From an uncultured Adlercreutzia sp. (GTDB taxonomy: Bacteria; Actinomycetota; Coriobacteriia; Coriobacteriales; Eggerthellaceae): 64,000 bases of DNA. The stretch is from assembly GCF_958431955.1 (NCBI RefSeq), contig NZ_CAUASN010000002.1, forward strand, positions 62,001-126,000. Reading direction: 5' to 3'. The notes beneath the pieces are model-generated. The model made no database searches. It saw only the letters and a program-made list of their open reading frames with translations, and was not told the origin of the DNA. The stretch's first letter is position 1. Each line of letters starts with the position of its first letter. Both the position numbers and the translations under genes were made by a program. This document shows positions 1-8,079 of this stretch, one piece after another.

Positions 1-27
1 GCGCAACTGCATCAGTTTAAGTTCCAT
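1..27 (-). CDS. N-terminus of a leftward gene, possibly the prophage repressor (partial)
   Basis: A leftward ATG at 27 is preceded by a GAAAGG ribosome binding site seven bases upstream and opens a frame (MELKLMQLR) that runs off the left edge. Only nine codons are visible. The start resembles the first helix of XRE-type repressors, and a repressor gene divergent from the early promoter would be the usual lambdoid layout. That identity is inferred from position; nine residues cannot prove it. Confidence 0.3.
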
Positions 28-94
28 TTTTGCGCCTTTCGGGATATTTCAGACAACCCGAATAGTACACGCTCCGCCTCCTTTTTTCAACTTT

Positions 95-133
95 TAGACA
101 CTCTAGGGTTGACATAGATACTCTGAGTGTCTA
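95..133. promoter_or_regulatory. Operator-like inverted repeats over the early promoter
   Basis: TAGACACTC at 95-103 and GAGTGTCTA at 125-133 form a perfect 9-bp inverted repeat around the -35 box. A second, tighter palindrome (AGATACTC-T-GAGTGTCT, 116-132, one mismatch) overlaps the -10 box. Three related half-sites arranged this way look like binding sites for the prophage repressor and/or the Cro-like protein at 1095. The binding protein is inferred. Confidence 0.5.
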
Positions 134-137
134 TTCT
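109..137 (+). promoter_or_regulatory. Early rightward prophage promoter
   Basis: TTGACA at 109-114 and TATTCT at 132-137 are separated by exactly 17 bases, a near-consensus sigma-70 promoter. It faces the early gene block beginning at 217 and is embedded in inverted repeats (see the operator entry), as expected for a repressor-controlled early lytic promoter. Confidence 0.65.
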
Positions 138-216
138 TCTTCTCAGTCGATGCGTTATGTATCTGTTTTCAGAGGAGCAGATACACAGCGTGTACATAAA
201 GAAGGAAGGAACAACC

Positions 217-675
217 ATGGAAATCAACCGCAAGAAGTTCGATGCTGGCCGCTCCAATTGGGTGCACGGCGAGCACGAGGGCTACACCTACGAGGCCAAG
301 GTCTTCAAGGCCCCCAGCCAGTTCGGAATCCCCACCCCGCGCTTCCAAGACGGCGGCAACGTCTCCAAGCTGTGCGTCCGCGATCAGTTCGGCCAGGAAG
401 TCTACGCATTCGACCGTGGGCAGGACCTCGCTACGGACGAGGGGCTGGAAGCCGCCCTCCAGATCGTCGCGGCTCTTGAGGCCGTGTTCGTGGGAACCAT
501 GGACGAGGCCGCCGCCCAGTGGGTCCGCGACGTGGCCACCGAGTTCGGATTCAATCGCGGCAACGTGGCGCCTGAGGACTGCGCGGCCGACCCTTGGGAC
601 TACTGCCGCTTCACCGTCTGCCGCGTCACCTACGAGGTGCACGACTACCGCCTCAGCATCGTGGGCCAGGAATAG
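217..675 (+). CDS. Early prophage protein of unknown function (152 aa)
   Basis: First gene behind the early promoter. The ATG at 217 follows a GAAGGAAGGA ribosome binding site; an upstream in-frame ATG at 127 lies inside the promoter and is unlikely to be used. The product is acidic with no signal peptide or membrane segment. Residues 10-55 (RSNWVHGEHEGYTYEAKVF, then GNVSKLCVRD) look like a small beta-rich domain seen in phage and plasmid proteins of unknown function. No catalytic motif was recognised. Confidence 0.8.
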   Translation: MEINRKKFDAGRSNWVHGEHEGYTYEAKVFKAPSQFGIPTPRFQDGGNVSKLCVRDQFGQEVYAFDRGQDLATDEGLEAALQIVAALEAVFVGTMDEAAAQWVRDVATEFGFNRGNVAPEDCAADPWDYCRFTVCRVTYEVHDYRLSIVGQE

Positions 676-687
676 AGGGGGGCAGCC

Positions 688-936
688 ATGAAGAACGAGC
701 AGCTGTACCGCGAGGCCATCAAGTTCGCCGCAGATGCCGAGGAGCGTTTCCTCAGCGCCGTCGAGGCCAACAAGTCCTTCAAGGATGACCGCACGCTGTG
801 CGAGAAGCACCAGCAGATGGAGGTCATACCCGCCGCGCAGTGCGCATGCGCCCAGCAGGAACTCATCGCCCACCTGTTCGGCGTCTCCGATGAGCGCATC
901 CACGAAGACCTCGCGCGCGTCATCCTCAGCCGCTAG
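688..936 (+). CDS. Hypothetical early prophage protein (82 aa)
   Basis: Starts 12 bases after the previous stop, behind a G-rich ribosome binding site, so it is probably in the same operon. The protein is predominantly helical and contains C-x2-Q-x6-C-A-C spacing around residues 40-56 (ECHQ..., CACAQQ), which is not a clear metal site. No family was recognised. The next 158 bases hold only a short inverted repeat. Confidence 0.65.
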   Translation: MKNEQLYREAIKFAADAEERFLSAVEANKSFKDDRTLCEKHQQMEVIPAAQCACAQQELIAHLFGVSDERIHEDLARVILSR

Positions 937-1029
937 GCAGCGGGTCTTGAGCAGACCCCAAAAACTCATCCGTCAGGTTACCCGTCACGACGTTAACAAG
1001 GCGGGGCACCCCTCCCCATTGAGTTGGCA

Positions 1030-1057
1030 GATGCAATCCCCGCCACGGCATTGCATC
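1030..1057. promoter_or_regulatory. Inverted repeat upstream of the Cro-like gene
   Basis: GATGCAAT (1030-1037) and ATTGCATC (1050-1057) form a perfect 8-bp inverted repeat with a 12-base loop, 38 bases before the HTH gene start at 1095. It could be an operator or an mRNA hairpin. No promoter consensus is obvious beside it. Confidence 0.35.
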
Positions 1058-1094
1058 CCCCAGGTCACTGCGAGCAACAGGAAGGAGGAACCAT

Positions 1095-1316
1095 ATGGCC
1101 GACCAGTTCACGTTCAACGGCCGCCGCGTGCGAGCCTGGTGCGTCGATTCGGGCATCACGTATGACGAACTTGCCGAGCGCATCGGCGTGCCCGTCGGCA
1201 CCCTCAAGGCGTGGATTTACGGGCAGCGGGGCATCAGCTTCCCGCAGGCCTGCGCCATCGCCGAAGTGTTCGGCAAATCGTTGGACGATCTGCGCGAGCA
1301 GAAAGCAGCAAGCTAG
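1095..1316 (+). CDS. Cro/XRE-family helix-turn-helix regulator (73 aa)
   Basis: A one-domain DNA-binding protein. Residues 20-60 fit an XRE helix-turn-helix: ITYDELAERIGV, then VPVGTLKAWIYGQRGISFPQ, then ACAIAEVFGKSLDDL. It has a strong ribosome binding site (GGAAGGAGG) just before ATG 1095. Its position among rightward early genes, opposite a probable repressor gene off the left edge, suggests a Cro-like or early regulator role. The family is clear; the role is inferred. Confidence 0.85.
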   Translation: MADQFTFNGRRVRAWCVDSGITYDELAERIGVPVGTLKAWIYGQRGISFPQACAIAEVFGKSLDDLREQKAAS

Positions 1317-1335
1317 CAATCAAGAAAGGAAAGAC

Positions 1336-1533
1336 ATGGAAGAGATCAAGTCCCTCACCTACCGCGTCAAGGAAGCGGTGGCCAACACGATCGAGAAGGC
1401 CGCGAGCAACCCCGAAGGCATGTATGCCGTGGCCGAACTCGGCACCGCCTACGCCGCCATCTTGGAGGCAGAGGCCAAGGAGAACGCCGCGAACCTCGGC
1501 ACCAAGCTGATCGAGGAAATCAAGGGCCTGTAG
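1336..1533 (+). CDS. Small helical hypothetical protein (65 aa)
   Basis: The ATG at 1336 is chosen because AGAAAGGAAAG lies directly upstream; longer in-frame starts overlap the HTH gene. The product is almost entirely alpha-helical, with Ala- and Glu-rich stretches. It is spaced 19 bases after the HTH gene, consistent with one transcript. Function unknown. Confidence 0.65.
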   Translation: MEEIKSLTYRVKEAVANTIEKAASNPEGMYAVAELGTAYAAILEAEAKENAANLGTKLIEEIKGL

Positions 1534-1545
1534 AGGAGGACCAAC

Positions 1546-1758
1546 ATGAACGACAACGCCATCAAGGAAGTGGTCGGCCTCATCTGCGAGAGCCGCCAAG
1601 AGGGGGACATGGTGAGCCTCACCATCGGAAGCCTCACGGGCGAGAACCGCCTGAGCATCACGAACGCGCCCAGCTACGTGCTGGATGCCATCACCGACAA
1701 CGGCTACTACCTCAAGGCCGAGTTCGGATCCGTCATCGTCATGGCCGAGGAGGGCTAA
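1546..1758 (+). CDS. Hypothetical early prophage protein (70 aa)
   Basis: Preceded by AGAGGAGGACC, a good ribosome binding site, 12 bases after the previous stop. The protein begins with a helix (NAIKEVVGLICESR) followed by beta strands. No signal peptide, membrane segment or known motif. Retained because of spacing, ribosome binding site and codon use matching its neighbours. Confidence 0.6.
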   Translation: MNDNAIKEVVGLICESRQEGDMVSLTIGSLTGENRLSITNAPSYVLDAITDNGYYLKAEFGSVIVMAEEG

Positions 1759-1760
1759 CC

Positions 1761-2069
1761 ATGGAGAACATCGTCAAAGTGCGCGCCTGCTTCACAGGCT
1801 GCAACATCAAGAGCGGCAAGACTGTCATGCAGTTCGAGTTGGACCCCGAGCACAAGGGCGCCCTGCCGCAGCTGGCCATCATGACCGGCACGTTCGTCAC
1901 CCTTGAGCTCACCAGCGACCAGACCGTCATGTTCGTGGACACGGGCAGCGGCGAGGTGATCGACGGCCAGGAGGAGGCCTTCGCCGACGATGACGAGGAT
2001 GAGGACGGCTCCTACCAGCTGCCGCCTGCCGCCTACGAGTACGAGGACATCCAAGATGAGGCGGCGTGA
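1761..2069 (+). CDS. Hypothetical acidic prophage protein (102 aa)
   Basis: Begins two bases after the previous stop. The N-terminal 65 residues look beta-rich; the C-terminal 35 are strongly acidic (DDDEDED run near residue 78), reminiscent of DNA-mimic or chaperone-type phage proteins, although that is only a composition argument. The next gene overlaps its stop by four bases. Confidence 0.65.
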   Translation: MENIVKVRACFTGCNIKSGKTVMQFELDPEHKGALPQLAIMTGTFVTLELTSDQTVMFVDTGSGEVIDGQEEAFADDDEDEDGSYQLPPAAYEYEDIQDEAA

Positions 2070-2284
2070 TGACACCGGCGCAGCGGTCCATGTGCAGCGT
2101 GCTGATGCAGCACATGGGCAGGTTCTACGAGAACCCCGAAAACGAGCGCCGATTCAGGGAATGGAAGGAGCGAAGGAACAACCCCGCCACGGACTTGATG
2201 CCTGCCGCCCCTTCCGGATGCCGCCAACTCGCAGGAAAGCGGCTCACCGCAAATCTTACCGCATCGCGGACGTTTTCCTCGTGA
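2066..2284 (+). CDS. Hypothetical small prophage protein (72 aa)
   Basis: ATG overlaps the preceding stop codon by four bases (translational coupling). It carries a helical stretch, MGRFYENPENERRFREWKE, around residues 16-34. The last third overlaps another frame encoding a membrane protein (2218-2391), so one of the two may be shorter than drawn. Function unknown. Confidence 0.5.
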   Translation: MMTPAQRSMCSVLMQHMGRFYENPENERRFREWKERRNNPATDLMPAAPSGCRQLAGKRLTANLTASRTFSS

Positions 2285-2391
2285 TCGTCACGGCGTTCTG
2301 CGTCGCCTCGGTTCTCTGGGGCTACGGATGCGCCTACCAGGTCGGCTACGGGGCCGCCGAGCACTTCTTCACGGAGGTGCGCCATGGCTGA
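2218..2391 (+). CDS. Small single-pass membrane protein (57 aa)
   Basis: A basic N-terminus (PTRRKAAHRKSYR) is followed by one hydrophobic segment, about residues 17-36 (FLVIVTAFCVASVLWGYGCA), fitting a single membrane helix with the N-terminus inside. The start is uncertain: ATG 2218 has a weak ribosome binding site and an in-frame ATG exists at 2161. It ends eight bases into the following gene. The role is unknown; small membrane proteins in early phage operons often act in exclusion or host takeover, but nothing here shows it. Confidence 0.5.
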   Translation: MPPTRRKAAHRKSYRIADVFLVIVTAFCVASVLWGYGCAYQVGYGAAEHFFTEVRHG

Positions 2392-2821
2392 GGTATGTAA
2401 GCAGCTGTACGACGGGGTGCTACGCACCCCCCTCATGCGCGTCGAGGAGGCCTGCTGCTGGATAGCCGATGACTACCCCCGCAAGTGGCTCAGGCTCGTG
2501 AACCTCTGCGAGCAGGCCAAGGCCGACGGGCTGCCCCGCATCCGGCGCGGCGACCTGTTCATCCTCGCCCAGCAACAGGGTATGGCCATCACCGAGTGCA
2601 TGGAGTTCCGCTTCGACAACAACCTCTGGTCGGTGCTCAGCCGCTACCTGCTCATGTTCAGGCCGGAACTGGCCACGGTCATCTTCCCGAACTCTGCGGA
2701 AATCGACCGCCACGGCATCGACTTCGAGAACGTCTGGCACGACAACGTCGCCCGCAACACGTTCTTCCCGGTCAAGTGCTGGCAGGACGCGGTGGGCCTG
2801 TACCGAGGGGAGGCGGCATGA
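2384..2821 (+). CDS. Hypothetical prophage protein (145 aa)
   Basis: Strong ribosome binding site (ACGGAGGTG) seven bases before ATG 2384. The sequence is a soluble alpha/beta protein; residues 35-70 (KWLRLVNLCEQA, then IRRGDLFILAQQQG) resemble a DNA-binding-type helical bundle, but no family was recognised. The stop overlaps the RusA-like gene start (ATGA), so the two are translationally coupled. Confidence 0.65.
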   Translation: MAEVCKQLYDGVLRTPLMRVEEACCWIADDYPRKWLRLVNLCEQAKADGLPRIRRGDLFILAQQQGMAITECMEFRFDNNLWSVLSRYLLMFRPELATVIFPNSAEIDRHGIDFENVWHDNVARNTFFPVKCWQDAVGLYRGEAA

Positions 2822-3321
2822 ACCCCTACCTGGCGCAAGCCCGCAAGCCCATCCTCGCCTACCTCGGCCTTGAGGAGATCGAGACGGTGTGCACCCGCAT
2901 CAAGTGCGACTGCGCCGACCTCCCTGAGGTGGTTGCGTGGATGCGCCCCCGCGTGGACACCAGAGGCGGCCGACCCCGCATCCACAACGCCCGGAAGCAC
3001 CAGAAGGCAATGGACTGCATCGCCGACCGCTACAAGGCGGCTCGCGGCCTCATCCGCTCAGGCTTCGACGGCCCCGTGGTGATGACGGTGGTGAGCCACC
3101 GCCACGTGCCGGTCTCATGGCCGAAGCGCCGCAGGGGCGAGCAGGACACCATGAAGCCCGACGCCTCCAACATCGTGAAGCTGGTGGAGGATGCCCTCAA
3201 CGGCATCGCCTACAAGGATGACAGCCAGATCGTGACGAGCATCCCGCTCAAGGCCCCGCGCGTCGGGGACTTCGACTGGCTTGAGATCGAGGTGACCTAT
3301 TGCGAGGTGCCGGGTGCGTAA
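2818..3321 (+). CDS. rusA: RusA-family Holliday junction resolvase (167 aa)
   Basis: RusA-family nucleases resolve branched phage DNA before packaging. The C-terminal half carries the diagnostic signature: KPDASNIVKLVEDALNG around residues 120-136 followed by YKDDSQIV, containing the catalytic aspartates, with the usual distal strands after it. The N-terminal 70 residues are longer than in E. coli RusA (120 aa) and are basic (RPRIHNARKHQK). ATG 2818 was chosen because it overlaps the previous stop; a longer frame begins at 2485 but would lie inside the preceding gene. Confidence 0.85.
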   Translation: MNPYLAQARKPILAYLGLEEIETVCTRIKCDCADLPEVVAWMRPRVDTRGGRPRIHNARKHQKAMDCIADRYKAARGLIRSGFDGPVVMTVVSHRHVPVSWPKRRRGEQDTMKPDASNIVKLVEDALNGIAYKDDSQIVTSIPLKAPRVGDFDWLEIEVTYCEVPGA

Positions 3322-3859
3322 GGGCGGAAGGCGCAACGACTGGAAGGTCGCCGATGAGCGATACCTGATCGAGAACGCCGGCCGCATCCCCAGGCGGGAG
3401 ATATGCCAGCACCTCAGAAGGTCGAGCGAATCGGTCAAGCAGAAGGCCAAGGCGCTGAGGATGCAAGGCATTCCCGTGAGCCTCAGGCACTACCGCCCAA
3501 AGCTTGAGCCGTGCCCCTCGTGCGGATGCCTCTCAGGCCACCTAGGCCGCGACGGCATCTGCGAGCCGTGCCGCAGGCGCGAGCAGCTGGCCAACATCCA
3601 TGCAGGAATCGCGGAACTGCTGCCGCGCCTCCCCCTTGACGAGCGGGACACCTACGAGAAGACAGAGGCGGAGACCGAATCGCGCCGCGACCCGATGCCG
3701 AAGGCGCCCAACACTGAGGGGCTTTCCTACTACGAGAGGGCGAAGGCCGATGAGGCCTATGCCCTTGCCTGCGAGGAGTGCCTAGCAGGGAACCTTCGCC
3801 GCGAGATCAAGGCGGCGCAGAAGCGCAAAGAGCGCATCAGCAAAAAAGTAAATCAATGA
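3314..3859 (+). CDS. HTH and zinc-finger prophage protein (181 aa)
   Basis: GTG start overlapping the RusA stop by eight bases. Residues 10-50 (WKVADERYLIENAG, RREICQHLRRSSESVKQKAKAL) match the SANT/Myb-like or homeodomain-like helix-turn-helix used by many phage regulators. Residues 70-90 hold a CPSCG...CEPC four-cysteine knuckle that should bind zinc. The C-terminal 80 residues are charged and helical. Likely a DNA-binding early regulator; the target is unknown. Confidence 0.7.
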   Translation: MRKGGRRNDWKVADERYLIENAGRIPRREICQHLRRSSESVKQKAKALRMQGIPVSLRHYRPKLEPCPSCGCLSGHLGRDGICEPCRRREQLANIHAGIAELLPRLPLDERDTYEKTEAETESRRDPMPKAPNTEGLSYYERAKADEAYALACEECLAGNLRREIKAAQKRKERISKKVNQ

Positions 3860-3893
3860 CACTTTTGGCATTTTGCCAGTTAGGAGCAACAAA

Positions 3894-4217
3894 ATGAAAC
3901 TTGAGAAGATGAAGCGCAACCGTGCGGGGCGCTACATCCCCCGCGAGTTCGCCGACGAGATCGTGGGGACGCTTGAGGACTACGACCTTGAGCCTGAGTT
4001 CATCGAGGGTGCCGCGTGCGTCCTCTCGTACCTCACCTGCCCCGAAGGCAGCGACATGCACGGAGCCGAGTTCCCCAAGTACCTGGACAACGGCCTCCTC
4101 GCCTTGGAGGCAGAGCCTCCCGCCGAGGTGATGAGCGCAGCCCGCGAAGTCATCGAACTCCTCAAGGCCAACGGCGTGGAGGTAGTGGATGCCTTCATCG
4201 TGCGGGGTGACCGCTAA
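3894..4217 (+). CDS. Hypothetical prophage protein (107 aa)
   Basis: ATG 3894 follows AGGAG eight bases upstream; an in-frame ATG at 3873 lacks one. The basic N-terminus (KLEKMKRNRAGRYIPREF) precedes an acidic helical body. No family recognised. It directly precedes the ParB-like gene (TAATG junction) and is probably co-translated with it. Confidence 0.65.
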   Translation: MKLEKMKRNRAGRYIPREFADEIVGTLEDYDLEPEFIEGAACVLSYLTCPEGSDMHGAEFPKYLDNGLLALEAEPPAEVMSAAREVIELLKANGVEVVDAFIVRGDR

Positions 4218-5452
4218 TGAGCGCCGTAATCGAAACCGTCAGCATCGAGGACGTGTACCCGCTGGTCGATGAGTTCGGCAACGATCTGGCGCGCCGCGAC
4301 TACACGCTGAAAGAGAACCAGGCCTACGTCCAGGAACTCGCCCGCTCGATGCGCTCCAAGGGCATCCCCGACGAAATGGTCACCCTCGTGCGCGACGGCG
4401 GCATCTACCGCATCAAGGCCGGCAACAGCCGCATCATGGCCATGAAGGAGCTGGGCACCAAGACCTTCCCCGCCATTGTGGAAGACGAGAGCACCCTGCA
4501 GGCCGTCATCGAGACCGTGGTGCGCACGAACACCAAGAAGAAGTACGAGGCCGTGGAGGAGAGCCGCTTCGTCCGCCAGCTGGCCATGTTCGGCACCGAT
4601 GAGTACGTGGCGGAGGTGTCGGGCCTCACCGTCGAGAAGGCCGCCAAGGTGCGCCGCGCGGCCAAGGTCGTGGAGGATGCCGCCGACGATATGAGCCTCA
4701 TGCGCCTCATCGCGATCGGCGAGTTCGCCGATGACCCTGAGGCCGTGAAGGCGCTCACCAACTGCTCGGAGCGCGAGTACCAGACGGTGGCCAAGCGTTT
4801 CGAGGCTCGCCGCAAGAAGGAGAGCGCGGCCACGGACCTCGCGGCGGAACTGGCGGCGCGCGGCATCGCCGTCGTGGATGACGCGCAGGGCATGGCCATG
4901 GTGTGCAACCTCAACAAGATCGCCCAGCTTCCCGAAGACCTGCCCGATGGCTGCGTGGCCATGCGCCACAGCATTCCCGGATTCTTCATGATCTTGGCCC
5001 CTGCCCCTGAGGAGGAGCCGCCCGCGCCTGAGCAGGTGGAGGAAGACAGCGCCCGCGCGGAGGCCGAGGCCATGGCCGAACTCTACGCCGAGGGCACGGG
5101 CAACCGCCGCGCCTGGCTCGCCGAGCAGCTGGCCGCCCAGAGCCTCCTGCCGAACCTCTCCCGCCTCGTGGCCGAGAGCGATAACCGCCACGCCCCGCTG
5201 GTCAAGACGTTCCTCGAAGCGACCGGCACCAAGCGCCTCAACGTCGGGCACTCGGAGATCGTCCTGCTGTTCGAGAGCATGAACGACGCGCCGGGCTGCG
5301 GAATCCTCGACGGCACCGGCAAGCCGCGCCCAAAGGCGTGCGAGCGGTACATCGCCCTTATGGACGCGATGGAGGCCGACGGCTACGAGCCTGATGAGGA
5401 CGAGCAGGCCATCTACCAGAAAGCAACCGATTGCATGGAGGCAACCAAATGA
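4217..5452 (+). CDS. ParB-like nuclease-domain protein (411 aa)
   Basis: Residues 1-100 fit the ParB/Srx N-terminal domain: an ELARSMRSKGIPDEMVTLVRDG stretch around 38-60, then YRIKAGNSRIMAMKELG, the phage equivalent of the G-x-R-R nucleotide-binding motif. A helical HTH-like segment follows (EVSGLTVEKAAKVRRAAKV). The last third is Glu/Pro rich then alpha-helical. Phage ParB-like proteins bind DNA and sometimes cleave it, hydrolysing CTP in the canonical family. Located with recombination genes, so a recombination or DNA-maintenance role is likely rather than partition. Confidence 0.75.
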   Translation: MSAVIETVSIEDVYPLVDEFGNDLARRDYTLKENQAYVQELARSMRSKGIPDEMVTLVRDGGIYRIKAGNSRIMAMKELGTKTFPAIVEDESTLQAVIETVVRTNTKKKYEAVEESRFVRQLAMFGTDEYVAEVSGLTVEKAAKVRRAAKVVEDAADDMSLMRLIAIGEFADDPEAVKALTNCSEREYQTVAKRFEARRKKESAATDLAAELAARGIAVVDDAQGMAMVCNLNKIAQLPEDLPDGCVAMRHSIPGFFMILAPAPEEEPPAPEQVEEDSARAEAEAMAELYAEGTGNRRAWLAEQLAAQSLLPNLSRLVAESDNRHAPLVKTFLEATGTKRLNVGHSEIVLLFESMNDAPGCGILDGTGKPRPKACERYIALMDAMEADGYEPDEDEQAIYQKATDCMEATK

Positions 5453-6366
5453 CAGAAGAAGGAACCATCGAGGTGACGGCCGAGGTGATCGAGCCGACCG
5501 ACGCGCTGGAGGTGACCTACACCCCCGCCGTGTTCTCCGACAACCTCGCCGCGCTGGATGCCTACGTGGACCAGCAGATCGAGCCGTACATCGGCGCGCA
5601 GCTTGACCCCAACGACTACGAGACCATCAAGATGGGGAGCACCTGCATGGCCGACCTCAACAAGCTGAAAGCGCCCATCGAGGCGGAGCGCAAGCGCGTC
5701 AAGAAGATATACGAGGCTCCGCTCAAGGAGTTCGAGGCGAGGGTCAAGGCCATCACCGCAAAGATCGACAGCGCACGCGCAAACATCAAGGAGCAGGTTG
5801 ATGAGGCCGATGCCAACTTCAAGGCGCAGCGTCGGGAAACGCTGGCCGAGGAGTACGCGGGATGCGCCGGCCCCATCGCAGACGTTATCCCCTTCGCCGC
5901 CATCTTGGAGGACAAGTGGCTGAACCGCTCCACCAACGAGGTCAAGGCCGTCAATGAACTCTACGAGAAGGTCGAGAAGGCGCTCAAGGGCTACAACACG
6001 CTGCAGACCAAGGAACTCGCTCACAAGGACGAGGTGGTCAAGCACTACGCTGACACCCTGGACCTCATCGGCGCGCTTGAGTTGGAAGACCAGCTGAACG
6101 AGCGCGACCGCCAGATGGCCGAGTTCAAGGCGGCGCAGGAAGCCGCCGAGGCCGTCAAGGCCGAGCGCACGGCACCCGAACCCGCACCGGAGCCTGAACC
6201 CGTCCCAGATCAGCCCACAGCGGCCGCTCCGCCGGTCTGCCGCTGGTCTCTGGCCATGGAGTTCCAGGGCACCGAGGCGTTCGCGCAGCAAGTTGCCGCG
6301 ACGTTGAAGGGAATGGGCATCACGGGCGCCTCCATCAAGTTCGCGGGGGTGGTCACCGATGAGTAG
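5449..6366 (+). CDS. DUF1351-family phage recombination-associated protein (305 aa)
   Basis: Long coiled-coil-prone sequence with the pattern of DUF1351 (ADLNKLKAPIEAERKRVKK, then YEAPLKEFEARVKAI), a family commonly encoded beside RecT or Bet in Gram-positive phages. ATG 5449 overlaps the previous stop and follows GGAGG. A Pro/Glu-rich linker near residues 245-265 leads to a short C-terminal domain. Its stop overlaps the RecT/Bet gene by eight bases. Probably assists annealing recombination; mechanism unknown. Confidence 0.75.
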   Translation: MTEEGTIEVTAEVIEPTDALEVTYTPAVFSDNLAALDAYVDQQIEPYIGAQLDPNDYETIKMGSTCMADLNKLKAPIEAERKRVKKIYEAPLKEFEARVKAITAKIDSARANIKEQVDEADANFKAQRRETLAEEYAGCAGPIADVIPFAAILEDKWLNRSTNEVKAVNELYEKVEKALKGYNTLQTKELAHKDEVVKHYADTLDLIGALELEDQLNERDRQMAEFKAAQEAAEAVKAERTAPEPAPEPEPVPDQPTAAAPPVCRWSLAMEFQGTEAFAQQVAATLKGMGITGASIKFAGVVTDE

Positions 6367-7366
6367 CGAGATCGTGGAGTACAAGGCCGACAACGGCCAG
6401 GACATCCGCGTTACCGAGCAGGACGTGCGCGACCTCATGGCAGCCAACGGCAACGCCATGGAGAACGTCACCTCCCAGGAGGTCAAGATGTTCCTGCGGC
6501 TCTGTCAGTCCCAGCGCCTCAACCCGTTCACCCGCGATGCCTACATCGTCAAGTACGGCAACCAGCCCGCGTCGGTCATCGCCGGCAAGGATGCGTTCGT
6601 CAAGCGCGCGACGCGCAACAAGAAGTACAGAGGCCACGAGGCCGGCATCACCTTCATACGCAGGGTCAAGGAAAACGGCGGCATAAGGAAGATCATCGAG
6701 CGCCGCGAGGGTTCCATGCTGCTGGAAGGCGAGGAACTGATAGGCGGCTGGGCGAAGGTATACCTGGACGGGTACGCCTGCCCCATCTTCGAGGAGGTTG
6801 CCCTCTCCGAGTACGCCGCGCCCGACCGCTACGGCAAGAACGGCTGGAGCAAGATGCCCGCGACCATGATTCGCAAGGTGGCGCTCTGCCATGCCCTGCG
6901 CGAGGCGTTCCCCGAAGACCTCGGCGGCCTCTACGGCGCTGAGGAAATGGACCAGGTGCGGCAGCAGGAACAGGCCGCCCCACAGCCTCAGGAAGAGGAG
7001 GCCGTGGAGTACATCGTTGAAGACGTGGTCGAGGAACAGGCCGCCCCCCAGCCTCAGGAAGACCCGCGCAAGGCGCTCTGGCAGCAGGTTGCAGATCAGA
7101 AGCGGCAGGCCATCGAACTCGGCACCAAAGAGGAGGGCATCACCAGCTGGATGGCTGCCAGCATCCTCAACCCCGACGGAAGCCCCAAAGCGATCAACAT
7201 GTACACGGCCGAGGACATCGTGAAGCTCAGCGACTTCCTTGCCGTGAACATCCGCAACCACCAGGAACTCACGGCACAACAGGCCGAGCAGGACGGCTAT
7301 GCGGCGGATGCCGAGTATGAGGAATGCGCCGAGCCTGACTACGCCCCCGAAGACATCCCGTTCTAA
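6359..7366 (+). CDS. RecT/Bet-type single-strand annealing protein (335 aa)
   Basis: Promotes annealing of complementary single strands in phage recombination. Residues 30-190 carry the Bet/RecT core: FLRLCQSQRLNPFTRDAYIVKYGN, then ASVIAGKDAFVKRA, then the GGWAKVYLDG and MIRKVALCHALREAFPEDLGGLY segments characteristic of phage Bet proteins. The C-terminal 110 residues are an acidic Gln-rich linker and a helical tail. The exonuclease partner usually paired with Bet is not seen; the upstream DUF1351 gene occupies its place. Confidence 0.88.
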   Translation: MSSEIVEYKADNGQDIRVTEQDVRDLMAANGNAMENVTSQEVKMFLRLCQSQRLNPFTRDAYIVKYGNQPASVIAGKDAFVKRATRNKKYRGHEAGITFIRRVKENGGIRKIIERREGSMLLEGEELIGGWAKVYLDGYACPIFEEVALSEYAAPDRYGKNGWSKMPATMIRKVALCHALREAFPEDLGGLYGAEEMDQVRQQEQAAPQPQEEEAVEYIVEDVVEEQAAPQPQEDPRKALWQQVADQKRQAIELGTKEEGITSWMAASILNPDGSPKAINMYTAEDIVKLSDFLAVNIRNHQELTAQQAEQDGYAADAEYEECAEPDYAPEDIPF

Positions 7367-7377
7367 GGAGGCGCGGC

Positions 7378-8079
7378 ATGGGAATGGTTATACACGATGA
7401 CTTCTGGGCGGCATGCCAAGCAATGCCTGAGAAGCAGCGCGCCCCGTTCCTGTACGCCCTTGCGAACTACCGCTTCACCAAAGAGGAGCCGAAGGGCAGC
7501 CCTCCGTGGCTGCCCACCTTCATCGCCCTCAAGCAGCGCATCGACATGGGTGACGAGGCTAGTGAGCGCGGACGCAAGATGGCGCAGGCCAGATGGGGCA
7601 AGAAGCAAGCGCAGGCACCTGCCAAGCAGGATGCCGAAGCAAGTGCCAAGCAGGATGCTCAAGCATATGCACAAGCAGATGCGCAGGCATATGCACAGGC
7701 ATCGAACAACTCGGATGCTGAGGATGAGGTTGAGATAGAGGTAGAGATACCCCCCTATATCCCCCCAATGCTGAGCAGCCTGCAAGATGCGCCGTTCTGG
7801 CTCCAATGCCTCGGCGCTCTCAACGAGTTCCTCGGGACCACGTACACCACGATGCCGGAGAAGTGCCGGCACATGCTGGAACGCTGCGCAGGCGGCTACA
7901 CCGTCGAGCAGGTGCGCTCGATGATCGCCTACAAGCGCGACGAGTGGCAGGGCACGAAGTTCAGCAAGCGGCTCACGCCCAACACGCTGTTCAGCCCCGA
8001 TCACTTCGAGCAGTACATGCACGAGGCCAAGGGCGAGGAGAAGGAGGCCGAGGCGTATGCCGCTTACGACCAGTTCTAG
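7378..8079 (+). CDS. Phage replication-initiator-like protein with conserved phage C-terminal domain (233 aa)
   Basis: Residues 1-75 form a small N-terminal domain. Residues 75-110 are an Ala/Gln low-complexity linker (repeated AQAYAQ-type units). Residues 140-215 match the conserved phage C-terminal domain (Phg_2220_C type): LGALNEFLGTTY, then GYTVEQVRSMIAYKRDEW, then LTPNTLFSPDHFEQYM. Such proteins precede DnaC-type loaders and open the phage origin. The following gene overlaps its end by 23 bases and encodes exactly such a loader. The Ala/Gln linker is a candidate length-variable region. Confidence 0.8.
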   Translation: MGMVIHDDFWAACQAMPEKQRAPFLYALANYRFTKEEPKGSPPWLPTFIALKQRIDMGDEASERGRKMAQARWGKKQAQAPAKQDAEASAKQDAQAYAQADAQAYAQASNNSDAEDEVEIEVEIPPYIPPMLSSLQDAPFWLQCLGALNEFLGTTYTTMPEKCRHMLERCAGGYTVEQVRSMIAYKRDEWQGTKFSKRLTPNTLFSPDHFEQYMHEAKGEEKEAEAYAAYDQF

